NCBI RefSeq assembly: GCF_003260975.1
Contig: NZ_CP030041.1
Span: forward strand, 2,589,001 to 2,653,000
DNA: 64,000 nucleotides
Reading direction: 5' to 3'
From: Echinicola strongylocentroti
GTDB lineage: Bacteria > Bacteroidota > Bacteroidia > Cytophagales > Cyclobacteriaceae
Position numbers and translations under genes: made by a program. Below the pieces are notes generated by a model that was not told where the DNA came from, searched no databases, and worked only from the letters and a program-made list of their open reading frames with translations. Position 1 is the first letter of the stretch; each line of letters starts with the position of its first letter. Shown here one piece after another: positions 43,544 to 51,994 of this stretch.

Positions 43544-46342
43544 TTATTTAATTCTTAAAGCTTGGTTGATAATATGCGTTTGTTCTTCTTGGTGCACTTT
43601 GAAGTAGCCTGTAGCAGGTGAAGCACTGGCTTTTCGTGCGATCACGTCCATTGGGAAGTCCCTGAACAGTGCACGCATCATATACGTCCAGTAGCCCATG
43701 TTTTCGGGCTCTTCCTGAACCCAGACCACTTCCTTGTTCTTGCTGTACGACTTGACCACATCGACGATTTGCTTCTCAGGAAGTGGGTGAAGCTGCTCCA
43801 CACGAACGATGGCGACATCCTTCACTTTTTCTTTTTCCCTAGCTTCGATCAGGTCATAATAGATCTTTCCTGAACACAGCACCACTCTCGTCACGTCAGT
43901 TTTCTTGACCGTGGTATCATTCAGCACTTCCCTGAACCCACCTTTGGTAAATTCATCTACCGGAGAGACTACCTTAGGGTGCCTCAAAAGTGACTTAGGC
44001 GACATGACGATGCAAGGCTTTCTGAATTCCCAAGCTAGCTGCCTCCTCAAGAGATGGAAGAAGTTGGAAGGCTCGGTAATATTGGCCACGACCATGTTAT
44101 ATTCAGCAGAAAGCTGCAGGAATCGCTCTGGACGGGCATTGGAGTGCTCTGGCCCTTGGCCTTCATAGCCATGGGGCAACAGCATTACCAAACCGTTCAT
44201 TTTTTGCCACTTGGACTCACCGGAACTGATAAACTGGTCGATCATGGTCTGTGCACCATTGCCAAAGTCCCCAAACTGAGCTTCCCAAATGGTCAATGCA
44301 TCAGGATTGGCCATGGCGTAACCATACTCAAATCCAAGTACCGCATATTCCGACAACAGGGAATTATAAATGTGAAATTGTCCTTTATTGTCCTTCATCT
44401 CCTTGAGGGAATTGTAGGATTTATTGGTATTGGCATCATGAAGGACGGCATGACGATGGGAGAAAGTCCCCCTTCTACTATCCTGTCCGGTCAATCTTAC
44501 CGTCTTGCCTTCCAGCAACAAAGAGCCATAAGCCAACAATTCCGCTGCCGCCCAGTTAAGCGACTTGGAGTTATAGAACATGTCCTTACGCTGCTTCATC
44601 TGTGCTTCGATCTGCTTGATCGGTTTGAAGCCTTTTGGCAATGAAGTAAGCGCCTCGGCCACCTTCTCAATGGAATCTTCCGAAATGAAGGTCTCAGGCG
44701 ACTTGTCAAAATCAGCCGGCTCGGACTTTCTCAGCTCCTTCCACGCCTGCTCAAATGGAGACGACTTATAGGGCAAGGGCTTTTCCTTCACCATATTCAA
44801 CCTGTCCTGGAGCAGCTGGCGAAACTCCTTGTCCATTTGCTTAGCAAGCTTGGCATCAACATCTCCTCTTTCCAGCAAATCTTTATTATATATTTCACGT
44901 GGATTAGGGTGTTTCGAAATAGTATTGTAGAGATTAGGCTGCGTAAACTTCGGCTCGTCGGACTCGTTATGGCCATGACGACGGTAACACACCATATCGA
45001 TAAAGATATCTTGATTATATTTTTGTCTGAAATCCGCCGCCAAATTGGCCGCAAACACCACCGCTTCAGGATCGTCACCATTCACATGGATCACTGGCGC
45101 ATCGATGATCTTGGCCACATCCGTACAGTAGATGGAGCTACGTGCATCGTCAAAGTCTGTGGTGAAGCCTACTTGGTTATTGATCACAAAGTGGATGGTA
45201 CCGCCGGTATTATAGCCTTTCAGGTTGGCCATCTGCGTCACCTCATAGACAATCCCTTGCCCAGCCACCGCAGCATCACCGTGGATCAATATGGGCACGA
45301 CTTTGTCCTTATTTCCTTCGTATTGATGGTCGATCTTGGCCCTTACGAAGCCTTCCACCACAGGATTTACTGCTTCAAGGTGAGAAGGGTTAGGCGCCAA
45401 TTTCAAGTTGATTTTTTTCTCACTTGGCGTGGTGATCTCACTGGAGAAGCCCATGTGGTATTTCACATCACCATCCCCCATGGTAAGGTCAGGTTTGGCT
45501 GTCCCTTCAAATTCGGAGAAAATCTGCTCGTAAGTTTTGCCCATGACATTGGCCAGGACATTCAAGCGGCCACGGTGGGCCATGCCGATCATCACTTCTT
45601 CAGCACCCAAGTCTGCAGATTTATTGATCACTGCATCCAAAAATGGGATGGTACTTTCCCCTCCTTCAAGCGAAAAGCGCTTTTGTCCCAAATATTTGGT
45701 ATGAAGAAAGTTTTCAAATACTACTGCTTCATTCAGTTTATATAGAATCCTCTTTTTCTCCTCATCTGGTGGGTCAAAAGCGAGGGCTTCCTTCTCGATC
45801 TTCTGCCTGAACCAATCCAACATTTCCGGATCCCGGATATACAGGTACTCAAAGCCCATCGTCCCTTCATATATTTTCTTTAGGGACTCCATAATCTTGC
45901 TTAGCTTGGCATCACCGATACCTATTTCGTTTCCAGCTTGAAACTCCGTATTTAGGTCCGCTTCGCTCAATCCGAAATCCTCAAGGTCAATCAGCGCTTT
46001 CCTGTCTCGTCTTTCTCTTACGGGATTGGTCTTGGAGCGAAGGTGTGCCCTAGAGCGATAGGCGTGGATCAATGCCCTCACTTTGATTTCCTTTGGCAAT
46101 TGCTCCATGTCCATGATGGTGCCCTTTGTGGCCAGCGCCCCGTTTTTGGCTGCGCCATTGGATCCGCTCGAGCTTACTGCCCCTCCATTTTCGTCTTCTC
46201 CAAACTTGGTGATGGCAAAGTCAAATCCATCAAAAAATGTCTTCCAACTTGGGTCGATTGATTCTGGGTCTTTTTTGTAGTCCTCATATAGCTCATCGAT
46301 ATAGGCTACATGGGCATTGGAAATGTATGAATATTTGTCCAT
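43544..46342 (-). CDS. sucA: 2-oxoglutarate dehydrogenase E1 component
   Basis: This 932-residue thiamine-diphosphate enzyme decarboxylates 2-oxoglutarate and succinylates the lipoyl groups of OdhB. It begins with the E2-binding segment YIDELYEDYKKDPESIDPSW. The TPP core follows with GMAHRGRLNVLANV, FHMGFSSE-like VKYHMGFSSEI, HGDAAVAGQGIVYE and NNQVGFTTD, then YRRHGHNESDEP. The pyrimidine half has FSHRHAVLHD and LPHGYEGQGPEHSNAR, with MSPKSLLRHP near the end. Length and motifs are complete. First gene of sucA-odhB; a -7 box is 21 bp upstream of the ATG. Confidence 0.96.
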   Translation of the reverse strand: MDKYSYISNAHVAYIDELYEDYKKDPESIDPSWKTFFDGFDFAITKFGEDENGGAVSSSGSNGAAKNGALATKGTIMDMEQLPKEIKVRALIHAYRSRAHLRSKTNPVRERRDRKALIDLEDFGLSEADLNTEFQAGNEIGIGDAKLSKIMESLKKIYEGTMGFEYLYIRDPEMLDWFRQKIEKEALAFDPPDEEKKRILYKLNEAVVFENFLHTKYLGQKRFSLEGGESTIPFLDAVINKSADLGAEEVMIGMAHRGRLNVLANVMGKTYEQIFSEFEGTAKPDLTMGDGDVKYHMGFSSEITTPSEKKINLKLAPNPSHLEAVNPVVEGFVRAKIDHQYEGNKDKVVPILIHGDAAVAGQGIVYEVTQMANLKGYNTGGTIHFVINNQVGFTTDFDDARSSIYCTDVAKIIDAPVIHVNGDDPEAVVFAANLAADFRQKYNQDIFIDMVCYRRHGHNESDEPKFTQPNLYNTISKHPNPREIYNKDLLERGDVDAKLAKQMDKEFRQLLQDRLNMVKEKPLPYKSSPFEQAWKELRKSEPADFDKSPETFISEDSIEKVAEALTSLPKGFKPIKQIEAQMKQRKDMFYNSKSLNWAAAELLAYGSLLLEGKTVRLTGQDSRRGTFSHRHAVLHDANTNKSYNSLKEMKDNKGQFHIYNSLLSEYAVLGFEYGYAMANPDALTIWEAQFGDFGNGAQTMIDQFISSGESKWQKMNGLVMLLPHGYEGQGPEHSNARPERFLQLSAEYNMVVANITEPSNFFHLLRRQLAWEFRKPCIVMSPKSLLRHPKVVSPVDEFTKGGFREVLNDTTVKKTDVTRVVLCSGKIYYDLIEAREKEKVKDVAIVRVEQLHPLPEKQIVDVVKSYSKNKEVVWVQEEPENMGYWTYMMRALFRDFPMDVIARKASASPATGYFKVHQEEQTHIINQALRIK

Positions 46343-46362
46343 GATTTGTTTTGTTCGCTTTG

Positions 46363-46370
46363 CAAATATA
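46363..46370 (-). promoter_or_regulatory. -7 promoter box of sucA
   Basis: Minus-strand TATATTTG, a perfect TAnnTTTG match, 20 bp before the sucA ATG; predicts a leader of about 15 nt. Confidence 0.5.
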
Positions 46371-46591
46371 TATCATTATGCATTTTTAATAAAACTGCTT
46401 ATTCGCATATACAAATAAGACTGATTTACAGCTATTTGAGTTTATTCGTGCAAAATTATAATTGCAAAACATGGATGTATTATAAATATAAATTTGGTTT
46501 TTGATCAATTTTAGAAGGAGGTTTGGAATTTGGCTTTTTAGCGTCCCTCATTTTCTGGGCAAAACTTTCGATTTTATAAAATTTACGCTCA

Positions 46592-47410
46592 CTATTTAGT
46601 GTTATAGTAAAATTCAAGGGGATCTTCCACCCTAAACACAAAACCAGTTTCCCTGATTTTCTGAGAGCTTACCACTTTGTAATCTGGCAAGTCTTTATTG
46701 CGATAGCTTTTGGGAGGCTCAAAACCCATCTCTTGGGCATTCTTTTCATAAACACTCCGCTTTTCAGGATGCAATGGACAAACACCATTATAGGTCTCCT
46801 CCCAAAGCTCCTTATCGATCACATGAGCAATCAGCCTCACAGCATCTTCCTGATGGATATAATTCACCGGAATGTTACCAGCAACCTGCTCCTTTCCAGA
46901 AAAGTAGTGGCCCGGTATCCGGTCCATTCCCAACAAACCTCCAAAGCGAATCACCGTCAGCTCATAGTGTCTTTCTGCCCACAATACTTTCTCCGCTTCA
47001 TACACGGCCGAATGCGCCGTACTATTAGGACACAATTTTGTCGATTCGGTCACTTCTCCATTGGTATTGGGATAGACAGAAGTAGAACTGGTATAGATCA
47101 CTTTACCTATTCCTGCCTGCTGGATAAGTGTCTTGAGGTATTTTAGTTGCTCGGGATGAAAAGTATCCGGCATGGACCTGCGTTTGGGTGGAATATTAAC
47201 CACCACCAGGTCAGCCTCAAAAAGTCGGTTAAAGCCTTCTCCAGATGGATGGGGATCAAGTCTAAACAGTACATTATCGATACCTTCTGCCATTAATTGC
47301 CGATGCTTTTCCGGCGAAGTAGTACTTCCCAAAATGTGGTGACCTTGCTGTGCCAAGGATCTTGCCAATGGCAGTCCCAGCCACCCAAGGCCGATGATGC
47401 TTATTTTCAT
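46592..47410 (-). CDS. SDR-family NAD(P)-dependent epimerase-like protein (YeeZ-like)
   Basis: This 272-residue cytosolic protein has an N-terminal Rossmann nucleotide-binding loop in an atypical form (ISIIGLGWLGLPLARSL, GxGxxG spacing), VVVNIPP in place of the usual NNAG region, YTSSTSVYP, and a YxxxK-like element AVYEAEK. The remainder resembles extended SDRs such as YeeZ/YbjT, which are mostly uncharacterised. Substrate unknown. It is upstream of sucA on the same strand, with a 249-bp gap and its own context. Confidence 0.8.
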   Translation of the reverse strand: MKISIIGLGWLGLPLARSLAQQGHHILGSTTSPEKHRQLMAEGIDNVLFRLDPHPSGEGFNRLFEADLVVVNIPPKRRSMPDTFHPEQLKYLKTLIQQAGIGKVIYTSSTSVYPNTNGEVTESTKLCPNSTAHSAVYEAEKVLWAERHYELTVIRFGGLLGMDRIPGHYFSGKEQVAGNIPVNYIHQEDAVRLIAHVIDKELWEETYNGVCPLHPEKRSVYEKNAQEMGFEPPKSYRNKDLPDYKVVSSQKIRETGFVFRVEDPLEFYYNTK

Positions 47411-47501
47411 GTCAAAATTGAAGGATATATAAATAGTTAAAGGCTATTCCATGTCAGGCATAGCTTCCTTTCGTAAATATAACGCATATCATACGCTAAA
47501 A

Positions 47502-47580
47502 GTTAAACCCTAATTCTAAGACACTGAAACAGAGCAACGTAATGTAGCTAACTTATTTGACAACCACATCTGGGACATAG
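47502..47580 (+). repeat. Second repeat family, copy 2
   Basis: Same orientation as 32383-32450. Shared blocks are GTTAAACCC, AAGACA and CTAACTTATTTGACAACCAC; the centre is about 10 nt longer. It lies 17 bp from the end of the MBL hydrolase gene. Confidence 0.6.
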
Positions 47581-47596
47581 GGCACAATAGGGGAAA

Positions 47597-49069
47597 TCAA
47601 TCATTCTCCACTAACTTTTTCAAAAATTCCGGTGTGCCGTATTCCTTTTGTCCATGGAGAGGCCAAGATGTATAAACCCGAGAAACATCAAGTCCCTTTT
47701 CTGTGATGAGCTTATACACTCCTTCTGCTCGCTTACTCCCTGAATACACGCGGCCATTTTCGTAGAAAAAAAGTAAATCGCCTGTCCATAGAAATTTCTT
47801 GTCTGGAAAATAAAACACCAAATGCTGATCCGTATGTCCGGTGTCCTCACCAATCTCATAGGCAGTCACAATTCCCGCATAACTCTTCTGACCAAGCAAA
47901 GGCACATAATCAAATAATAGATCGACCTTGTCGTCTACTCCTTCATCGAGTGAATAATGCGAAGTGTGAGCAAGTTTTTTAAAATAATCCGTATTTCCCG
48001 ATGTGGTTATTACTGTAGCCCCTGATCCAGCATACGCTTTTAACCCACCAGCGTGATCGGGATGATGGTGTGTAAGGAACAAATACGTTATGTCCTGATC
48101 AGGGTACCTCTCTTTTATTTTACTTACCAACTGCTTGTTCAAAGCAATTCCTTGCGGGGCTTCAAATAGCCCCAAGCCATTGGGAAATTTAACCAAGAGC
48201 GATTTATTGTTTTGGGACTCATACTTGATCAGGTCAATTTGGTCGGATAATTTCTCAAAGACAATGACCTCTTCGTTAGTGGTAACGTCGGCCAAGGAAT
48301 TGATAAAAGGTGCAGGCAGCCATTTAAGGGAAGCCGCACTAGTATCCGGTATGGAAATAAAAGCCAGCGAATCATATGTCACCTCTCTTTCTACCGATCC
48401 AAATTCATAGTCCACTCTTCTCTGAGGAATGTAAAATCCTCTTTGCTTCGTATATCCCTCATAAGAAGAAGTAAACAACGCGTCTCCATAAATAGGGCTA
48501 TAAACCATTCGCTCAACTCGTTTTAATAAAAATGTTTCCGAATCTATTATCAAATTATAAACAAGACCGTCCTTCATCGTTACTGCGATTACATTATAAG
48601 CACCCGAAGCTTCAATCATTCTGAGTGACAATGCCTCCTTCTTTGCCAAATACAGGAACCAACTAGGATTGGATTTGGCCACTTCCACCAAACCACCAGA
48701 AGTCTTTGACTTGGTAAAAGTCTCGTCATAGTAGTCCCATGAATAGGCCGAATCCATTTTCGAAACCAAATCACGGTAATAGTTGTTGTCCCCTTTCGTC
48801 ATTTTGGTATGCGAATAAGCAAGGTCAAGACTAGGGAAAAAACCAATCTTCTCCTGTATGGCATAATCAATCGTTTGTTCCGGGACAGCATAATGTCCCA
48901 AGTTATGAATCACTCCTGAAGTACTAATCTCCAACCCCTCTGGGCACTTTCCCAGTGAGTTTATGGCCCTATTAATAATTTGCACCGCTCTTTCATTGTT
49001 TGTCAAACTCTGCGCCATAAGCACCTGTGCCAGTACCAGGTGAATCAATAAAAATATAGTGAATTTCAT
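47597..49069 (-). CDS. Secreted metallo-beta-lactamase-fold hydrolase
   Basis: This 490-residue protein has a Sec signal peptide (ending VLMAQ). The N-terminal half (about 30-250) has beta-strand-rich sequence with tyrosine and serine repeats. The C-terminal half is an MBL domain with the di-metal motif THHHPDHAGGL, then the H in DTGHTDQH and LWTGDLLFF carrying the bridging Asp. Signature residues are intact, so hydrolase activity is plausible; substrate unknown (SoxH-like MBL proteins are the nearest match by pattern). Its start codon overlaps the stop of an upstream small ORF by ATGA. Confidence 0.85.
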   Translation of the reverse strand: MKFTIFLLIHLVLAQVLMAQSLTNNERAVQIINRAINSLGKCPEGLEISTSGVIHNLGHYAVPEQTIDYAIQEKIGFFPSLDLAYSHTKMTKGDNNYYRDLVSKMDSAYSWDYYDETFTKSKTSGGLVEVAKSNPSWFLYLAKKEALSLRMIEASGAYNVIAVTMKDGLVYNLIIDSETFLLKRVERMVYSPIYGDALFTSSYEGYTKQRGFYIPQRRVDYEFGSVEREVTYDSLAFISIPDTSAASLKWLPAPFINSLADVTTNEEVIVFEKLSDQIDLIKYESQNNKSLLVKFPNGLGLFEAPQGIALNKQLVSKIKERYPDQDITYLFLTHHHPDHAGGLKAYAGSGATVITTSGNTDYFKKLAHTSHYSLDEGVDDKVDLLFDYVPLLGQKSYAGIVTAYEIGEDTGHTDQHLVFYFPDKKFLWTGDLLFFYENGRVYSGSKRAEGVYKLITEKGLDVSRVYTSWPLHGQKEYGTPEFLKKLVEND

Positions 49070-49356
49070 CTTAATGGATTTTTTTGTGAAAATTGATCAT
49101 ATTGAAAAACATAAGGTTGATTGGTATAAATAAATTTCTCCGTCTCTTCTCCTCTCTTATTTTTTGAGCACAAAAAGCAGCTTCGAAACTCATGAAAAAA
49201 CGCCCATCCAGCCTCCGTAAAAACACTTAAACCTCCCATTAATTCCAAGTCATGCTCAAACTTACGAAGGTAAAAACCTATCCTACCTATAGCCTCGTGT
49301 TTTAACCTATTGTCTAAAAGCTGAAATCGATCTAAAAAGACATCAAGGGATTTCAA
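49066..49356 (-). CDS. Small hypothetical ORF coupled to the MBL hydrolase gene
   Basis: Unrecognised. The frame encodes 96 residues from a TTG codon at 49356. Its stop overlaps the next ATG by 4 bp, which is the main argument for it being expressed. The product is rich in Phe, Leu and Arg/Lys (SLDVFLDRFQLLDNRLKHEA, then GGLSVFTEAGWAFFHEFR) with two cysteines close together (FRSCFLCSKNK). It has no signal peptide and no known motif. The start codon is uncertain and the gene could be spurious. Confidence 0.35.
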   Translation of the reverse strand: MKSLDVFLDRFQLLDNRLKHEAIGRIGFYLRKFEHDLELMGGLSVFTEAGWAFFHEFRSCFLCSKNKRGEETEKFIYTNQPYVFQYDQFSQKNPLR

Positions 49357-49730
49357 TTCTTCAATTGCTACCGCTTTTCCTGTTTTTTATTGTTAAAAAA
49401 ACAATGATTTACAAACTCAATATATGGATACACACCTCCCACAGCAACTAATTTATTTTAAAAAAATACCAAAATATTAAAAACAACAAAACTTAATATA
49501 TTTACTACTTGAAAAACGCAATAATCACCTGCGACTAAAAAAGCATCACATAGAACTGTTTATTCGTAATTACCTGAGCTCAACTTATTTTTAGTATAAA
49601 AAACGTCATTGTGGTCTGCCCAAGCAGGCCCTTTTTAGGAGAATGTGCATTGGAAAGGGTGTGGCAACCCCATCATACGGAGATTCCCACGCTTCCTCCT
49701 CCAAATCTCCCCTCTAAGCCCTGTTTGGTG

Positions 49731-49793
49731 TTGGCTCCAGACAAGCCTGCCCTTGACTTCAGACAGGCCTGCCTTGGCTCCAGATAGGCTCAC
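49731..49793 (+). repeat. Three-unit 20-22-bp tandem repeat
   Basis: Units 49731-49752, 49753-49773 and 49774-49793 share the pattern TTGnCTnCAGAnAnGCCTGCC with substitutions. No function evident. Confidence 0.6.
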
Positions 49794-49945
49794 AGTGCAT
49801 GTTCCTACTGTACGGAAACGGCTTCGAAATCGAACTGAGTTTACCAAAAAAAATCGGGTCTATTAAAGTGAGTCAGGAATAAACATACCATTGAAGGCAA
49901 TCTGCTGCAATAGGTCCCGCGTCAGCGACTACGGGACAACGACAT

Positions 49946-49976
49946 AAAAAACCTTCTCTCCGAGGAAAGAAGGTCC
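49946..49976 (-). terminator. Terminator of the hydroxylase gene
   Basis: Minus-strand stem ACCTTCT pairs with AGAAGGT over a 10-nt loop, followed by TTTTTT; 6 bp after the stop codon. Confidence 0.75.
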
Positions 49977-49981
49977 TAAAA

Positions 49982-50611
49982 TCATTTATCCTTTTTTGGC
50001 ATGGTTCCTAAGATCACGTCCCAAAGCGGGGAGCTTACGCCAAAGGCCACATCGGGATCCTTGTAATGGTGGATGGCGTGATTTACCCAAAGTATTTTCA
50101 AGGCATTTTTAGGCGGCTGAAAGGCGTGCACAATATAATGCACTCCCAAATACGAAGCATACCCCATCAAGAAACCCGGAAGAAAAAACAAAGCATAATC
50201 TCCCATCAGGAATGTAAATACAAAGTAAAAGATGCAGGCATACAGTCCACTGATAAATGGCGGCATCGCCAAACGATCCTTGTCCTTCGGATAATCATGG
50301 TGGACACCATGGACCGAATATTGCAACTTATCCTTCATTGGGGTATCGGGCACCATATGAAAGAAATACTTATGCATCAAATACTCCACTAGTGTAAATA
50401 CCAACAAACCTATCAAGGTTACCAATAGCCCTATTCCTACAGGAATTGTAGTGGTGGTAAGTCCATAAAATAAAGAAACTACACCAATCACAAGAAACAT
50501 GACAATAGGAATACTAATATGTGTCCTGGACATTTTTTCCAGCACCGGATTCTGGAACATTTGTGCCGACCCATTATTATCCGGCTTCTCCAGTCTTCCA
50601 ATTTTTTTCAT
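49982..50611 (-). CDS. Membrane-bound fatty acid hydroxylase superfamily protein (sterol desaturase / 2-hydroxylase-like)
   Basis: From the ATG at 50611 (KKIGRLEKPDNNG) it has 209 residues; the longer start at 50662 adds 17 residues of no clear character. Four membrane spans are visible. The di-iron histidine clusters typical of the superfamily are present: HKYFFH, HGVHH, HYIVH and HAIHH. In yeast Scs7-type enzymes this set hydroxylates sphingolipid fatty acids at C2; Bacteroidota make sphingolipids, so such a role is plausible but unproven. Alternatives include carotenoid hydroxylase-like activity. Confidence 0.82.
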   Translation of the reverse strand: MKKIGRLEKPDNNGSAQMFQNPVLEKMSRTHISIPIVMFLVIGVVSLFYGLTTTTIPVGIGLLVTLIGLLVFTLVEYLMHKYFFHMVPDTPMKDKLQYSVHGVHHDYPKDKDRLAMPPFISGLYACIFYFVFTFLMGDYALFFLPGFLMGYASYLGVHYIVHAFQPPKNALKILWVNHAIHHYKDPDVAFGVSSPLWDVILGTMPKKDK

Positions 50612-50767
50612 CCTAACAATATATTTTATTTTCGCAAACTCACTCAAGAGGGTGATTTGCAATTATTTATCTACAACTACAAATAACACCTCAATAATTT
50701 CACCACAAATTTAACGGATTGAATCCAAAAGGAGTTATTCTTTTTGGGAAATAATGACCAAAATCAC

Positions 50768-51907
50768 CTATTTTGAAAGTGAAAGGGTTTTATCGATGGT
50801 TTTTTTATAAAATTCCTCGTACCGGGGAAGAATATTGGACACATCGAATTCCTTGGCCCTGGCCAGTGCCCTTTTCTTAAAAGCGGGTAAATTTTCGTCT
50901 GAAAGTATATGCAACGCTTTTTCGGTCATTCCCTCAATATCTCCCACCTTGCATGCAAATCCCGTCACTCCATCAATATTCAGCTCAGGAATCCCACCAG
51001 CATCAGAGGACAACACGGGCACCTCGCAGGCCATGGCCTCCAAAGCTGCCAGCCCAAAACTTTCTTTCTCAGACGGAATCAGGAACAGGTCTGCTACCGA
51101 AAGAACTTCTTCCACGGCATCCAGTTTACCTAAAAACCGCGTATCCTCACAGGTGCCGAGTTCCCGACAGAGCCGTTCCATCTTGTCCCTTTCGGGACCG
51201 TCCCCCACCAACAACAATTTGGCAGGAACCACTTTCCGTACTTCGTAAAACACCCTAATGACGTCCTCTACCCGTTTTACCTTCCTGAAATTTGAAGTAT
51301 GCACGAGCAACTTCTCGTCGTCAGGACAGATGGCTTTTTTGAAATGCTCCTTTCGTTGCTTTTTGAACCGGTCCAGATCGATAAAGTTCGGGATCACCTG
51401 GATGCCATTCTGGATATCAAAATGATCATAGGTCGCCCGCTTCAAATCTTCGGACACAGCAGTCACACCATCGGATTGGTTGATGCTGAAGGTCACGACG
51501 GGCTCATAGCTGGGGTCTTTGCCCACCAGTGTGATGTCCGTACCATGGAGTGTCGTCACCACAGGAATCTCAATTCTTTGGGTTTTCAGTATCTGCTTGG
51601 CCATATACGCTGCCGAAGCATGCGGAATGGCATAATGTACATGCAGTACGTCCAACTCCTCAAACTTCACCACATTAACCATTTTACTGGCCAAGGCCAG
51701 CTCGTATGGCGCATGCTCAAATAACGGATAACTCTTTATGTCTACTTCATGATAAAAAAGGTTTTCGCTCAAAAAATCCAACCGGGTAGGCTGCTTATAG
51801 GTAATAAAGTGAACTTCATGACCTTCCTTGGCAAGGGCTTTCCCTAGTTCCGTGGCCACAACGCCACTCCCACCAAACGTGGGATAACAGACAATTCCGA
51901 TTTTCAT
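50768..51907 (-). CDS. bshA: N-acetyl-alpha-D-glucosaminyl L-malate synthase (bacillithiol biosynthesis)
   Basis: This 379-residue GT4-family enzyme joins GlcNAc from UDP-GlcNAc to L-malate, the first step of bacillithiol synthesis. It opens with KIGIVCYPTFGGSGVVATEL, the BshA-type nucleotide-sugar loop. It has HVHYAIPHASAAY and TLHGTDITLVG, and the C-terminal donor domain shows SEKESFGLAALEAMACEVPV and SSDAGGIPELN. Length is normal. No bshB or bshC is in the window. Downstream of the GH3/beta-lactamase gene on the same strand (87-bp gap between the hydrolase stop and the bshA start). Confidence 0.93.
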   Translation of the reverse strand: MKIGIVCYPTFGGSGVVATELGKALAKEGHEVHFITYKQPTRLDFLSENLFYHEVDIKSYPLFEHAPYELALASKMVNVVKFEELDVLHVHYAIPHASAAYMAKQILKTQRIEIPVVTTLHGTDITLVGKDPSYEPVVTFSINQSDGVTAVSEDLKRATYDHFDIQNGIQVIPNFIDLDRFKKQRKEHFKKAICPDDEKLLVHTSNFRKVKRVEDVIRVFYEVRKVVPAKLLLVGDGPERDKMERLCRELGTCEDTRFLGKLDAVEEVLSVADLFLIPSEKESFGLAALEAMACEVPVLSSDAGGIPELNIDGVTGFACKVGDIEGMTEKALHILSDENLPAFKKRALARAKEFDVSNILPRYEEFYKKTIDKTLSLSK

Positions 51908-51994
51908 GTTTTCAGGGTTAAAAAAACTATATTTTTTTAGAATTTAGAAGCTATAACCTTTCCAAGGGATTTTTTGTTCACCAGAAAGCACTTT

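Larger units (their letters stand above)
49357..49981. other. 625-bp spacer with a short tandem repeat
   Basis: No convincing gene. It holds a three-unit tandem repeat of about 21 bp at 49731-49793 and the terminator of the downstream minus-strand hydroxylase at 49946-49976. Small open frames around 49635-49866 span the tandem repeat in both strands and look like artefacts of it. Confidence 0.55.

Noticed and set aside
49635..49866. Open frames on both strands around 49635-49866
   Set aside because: They span the 21-bp tandem repeat; repeat sequence in both strands explains them.
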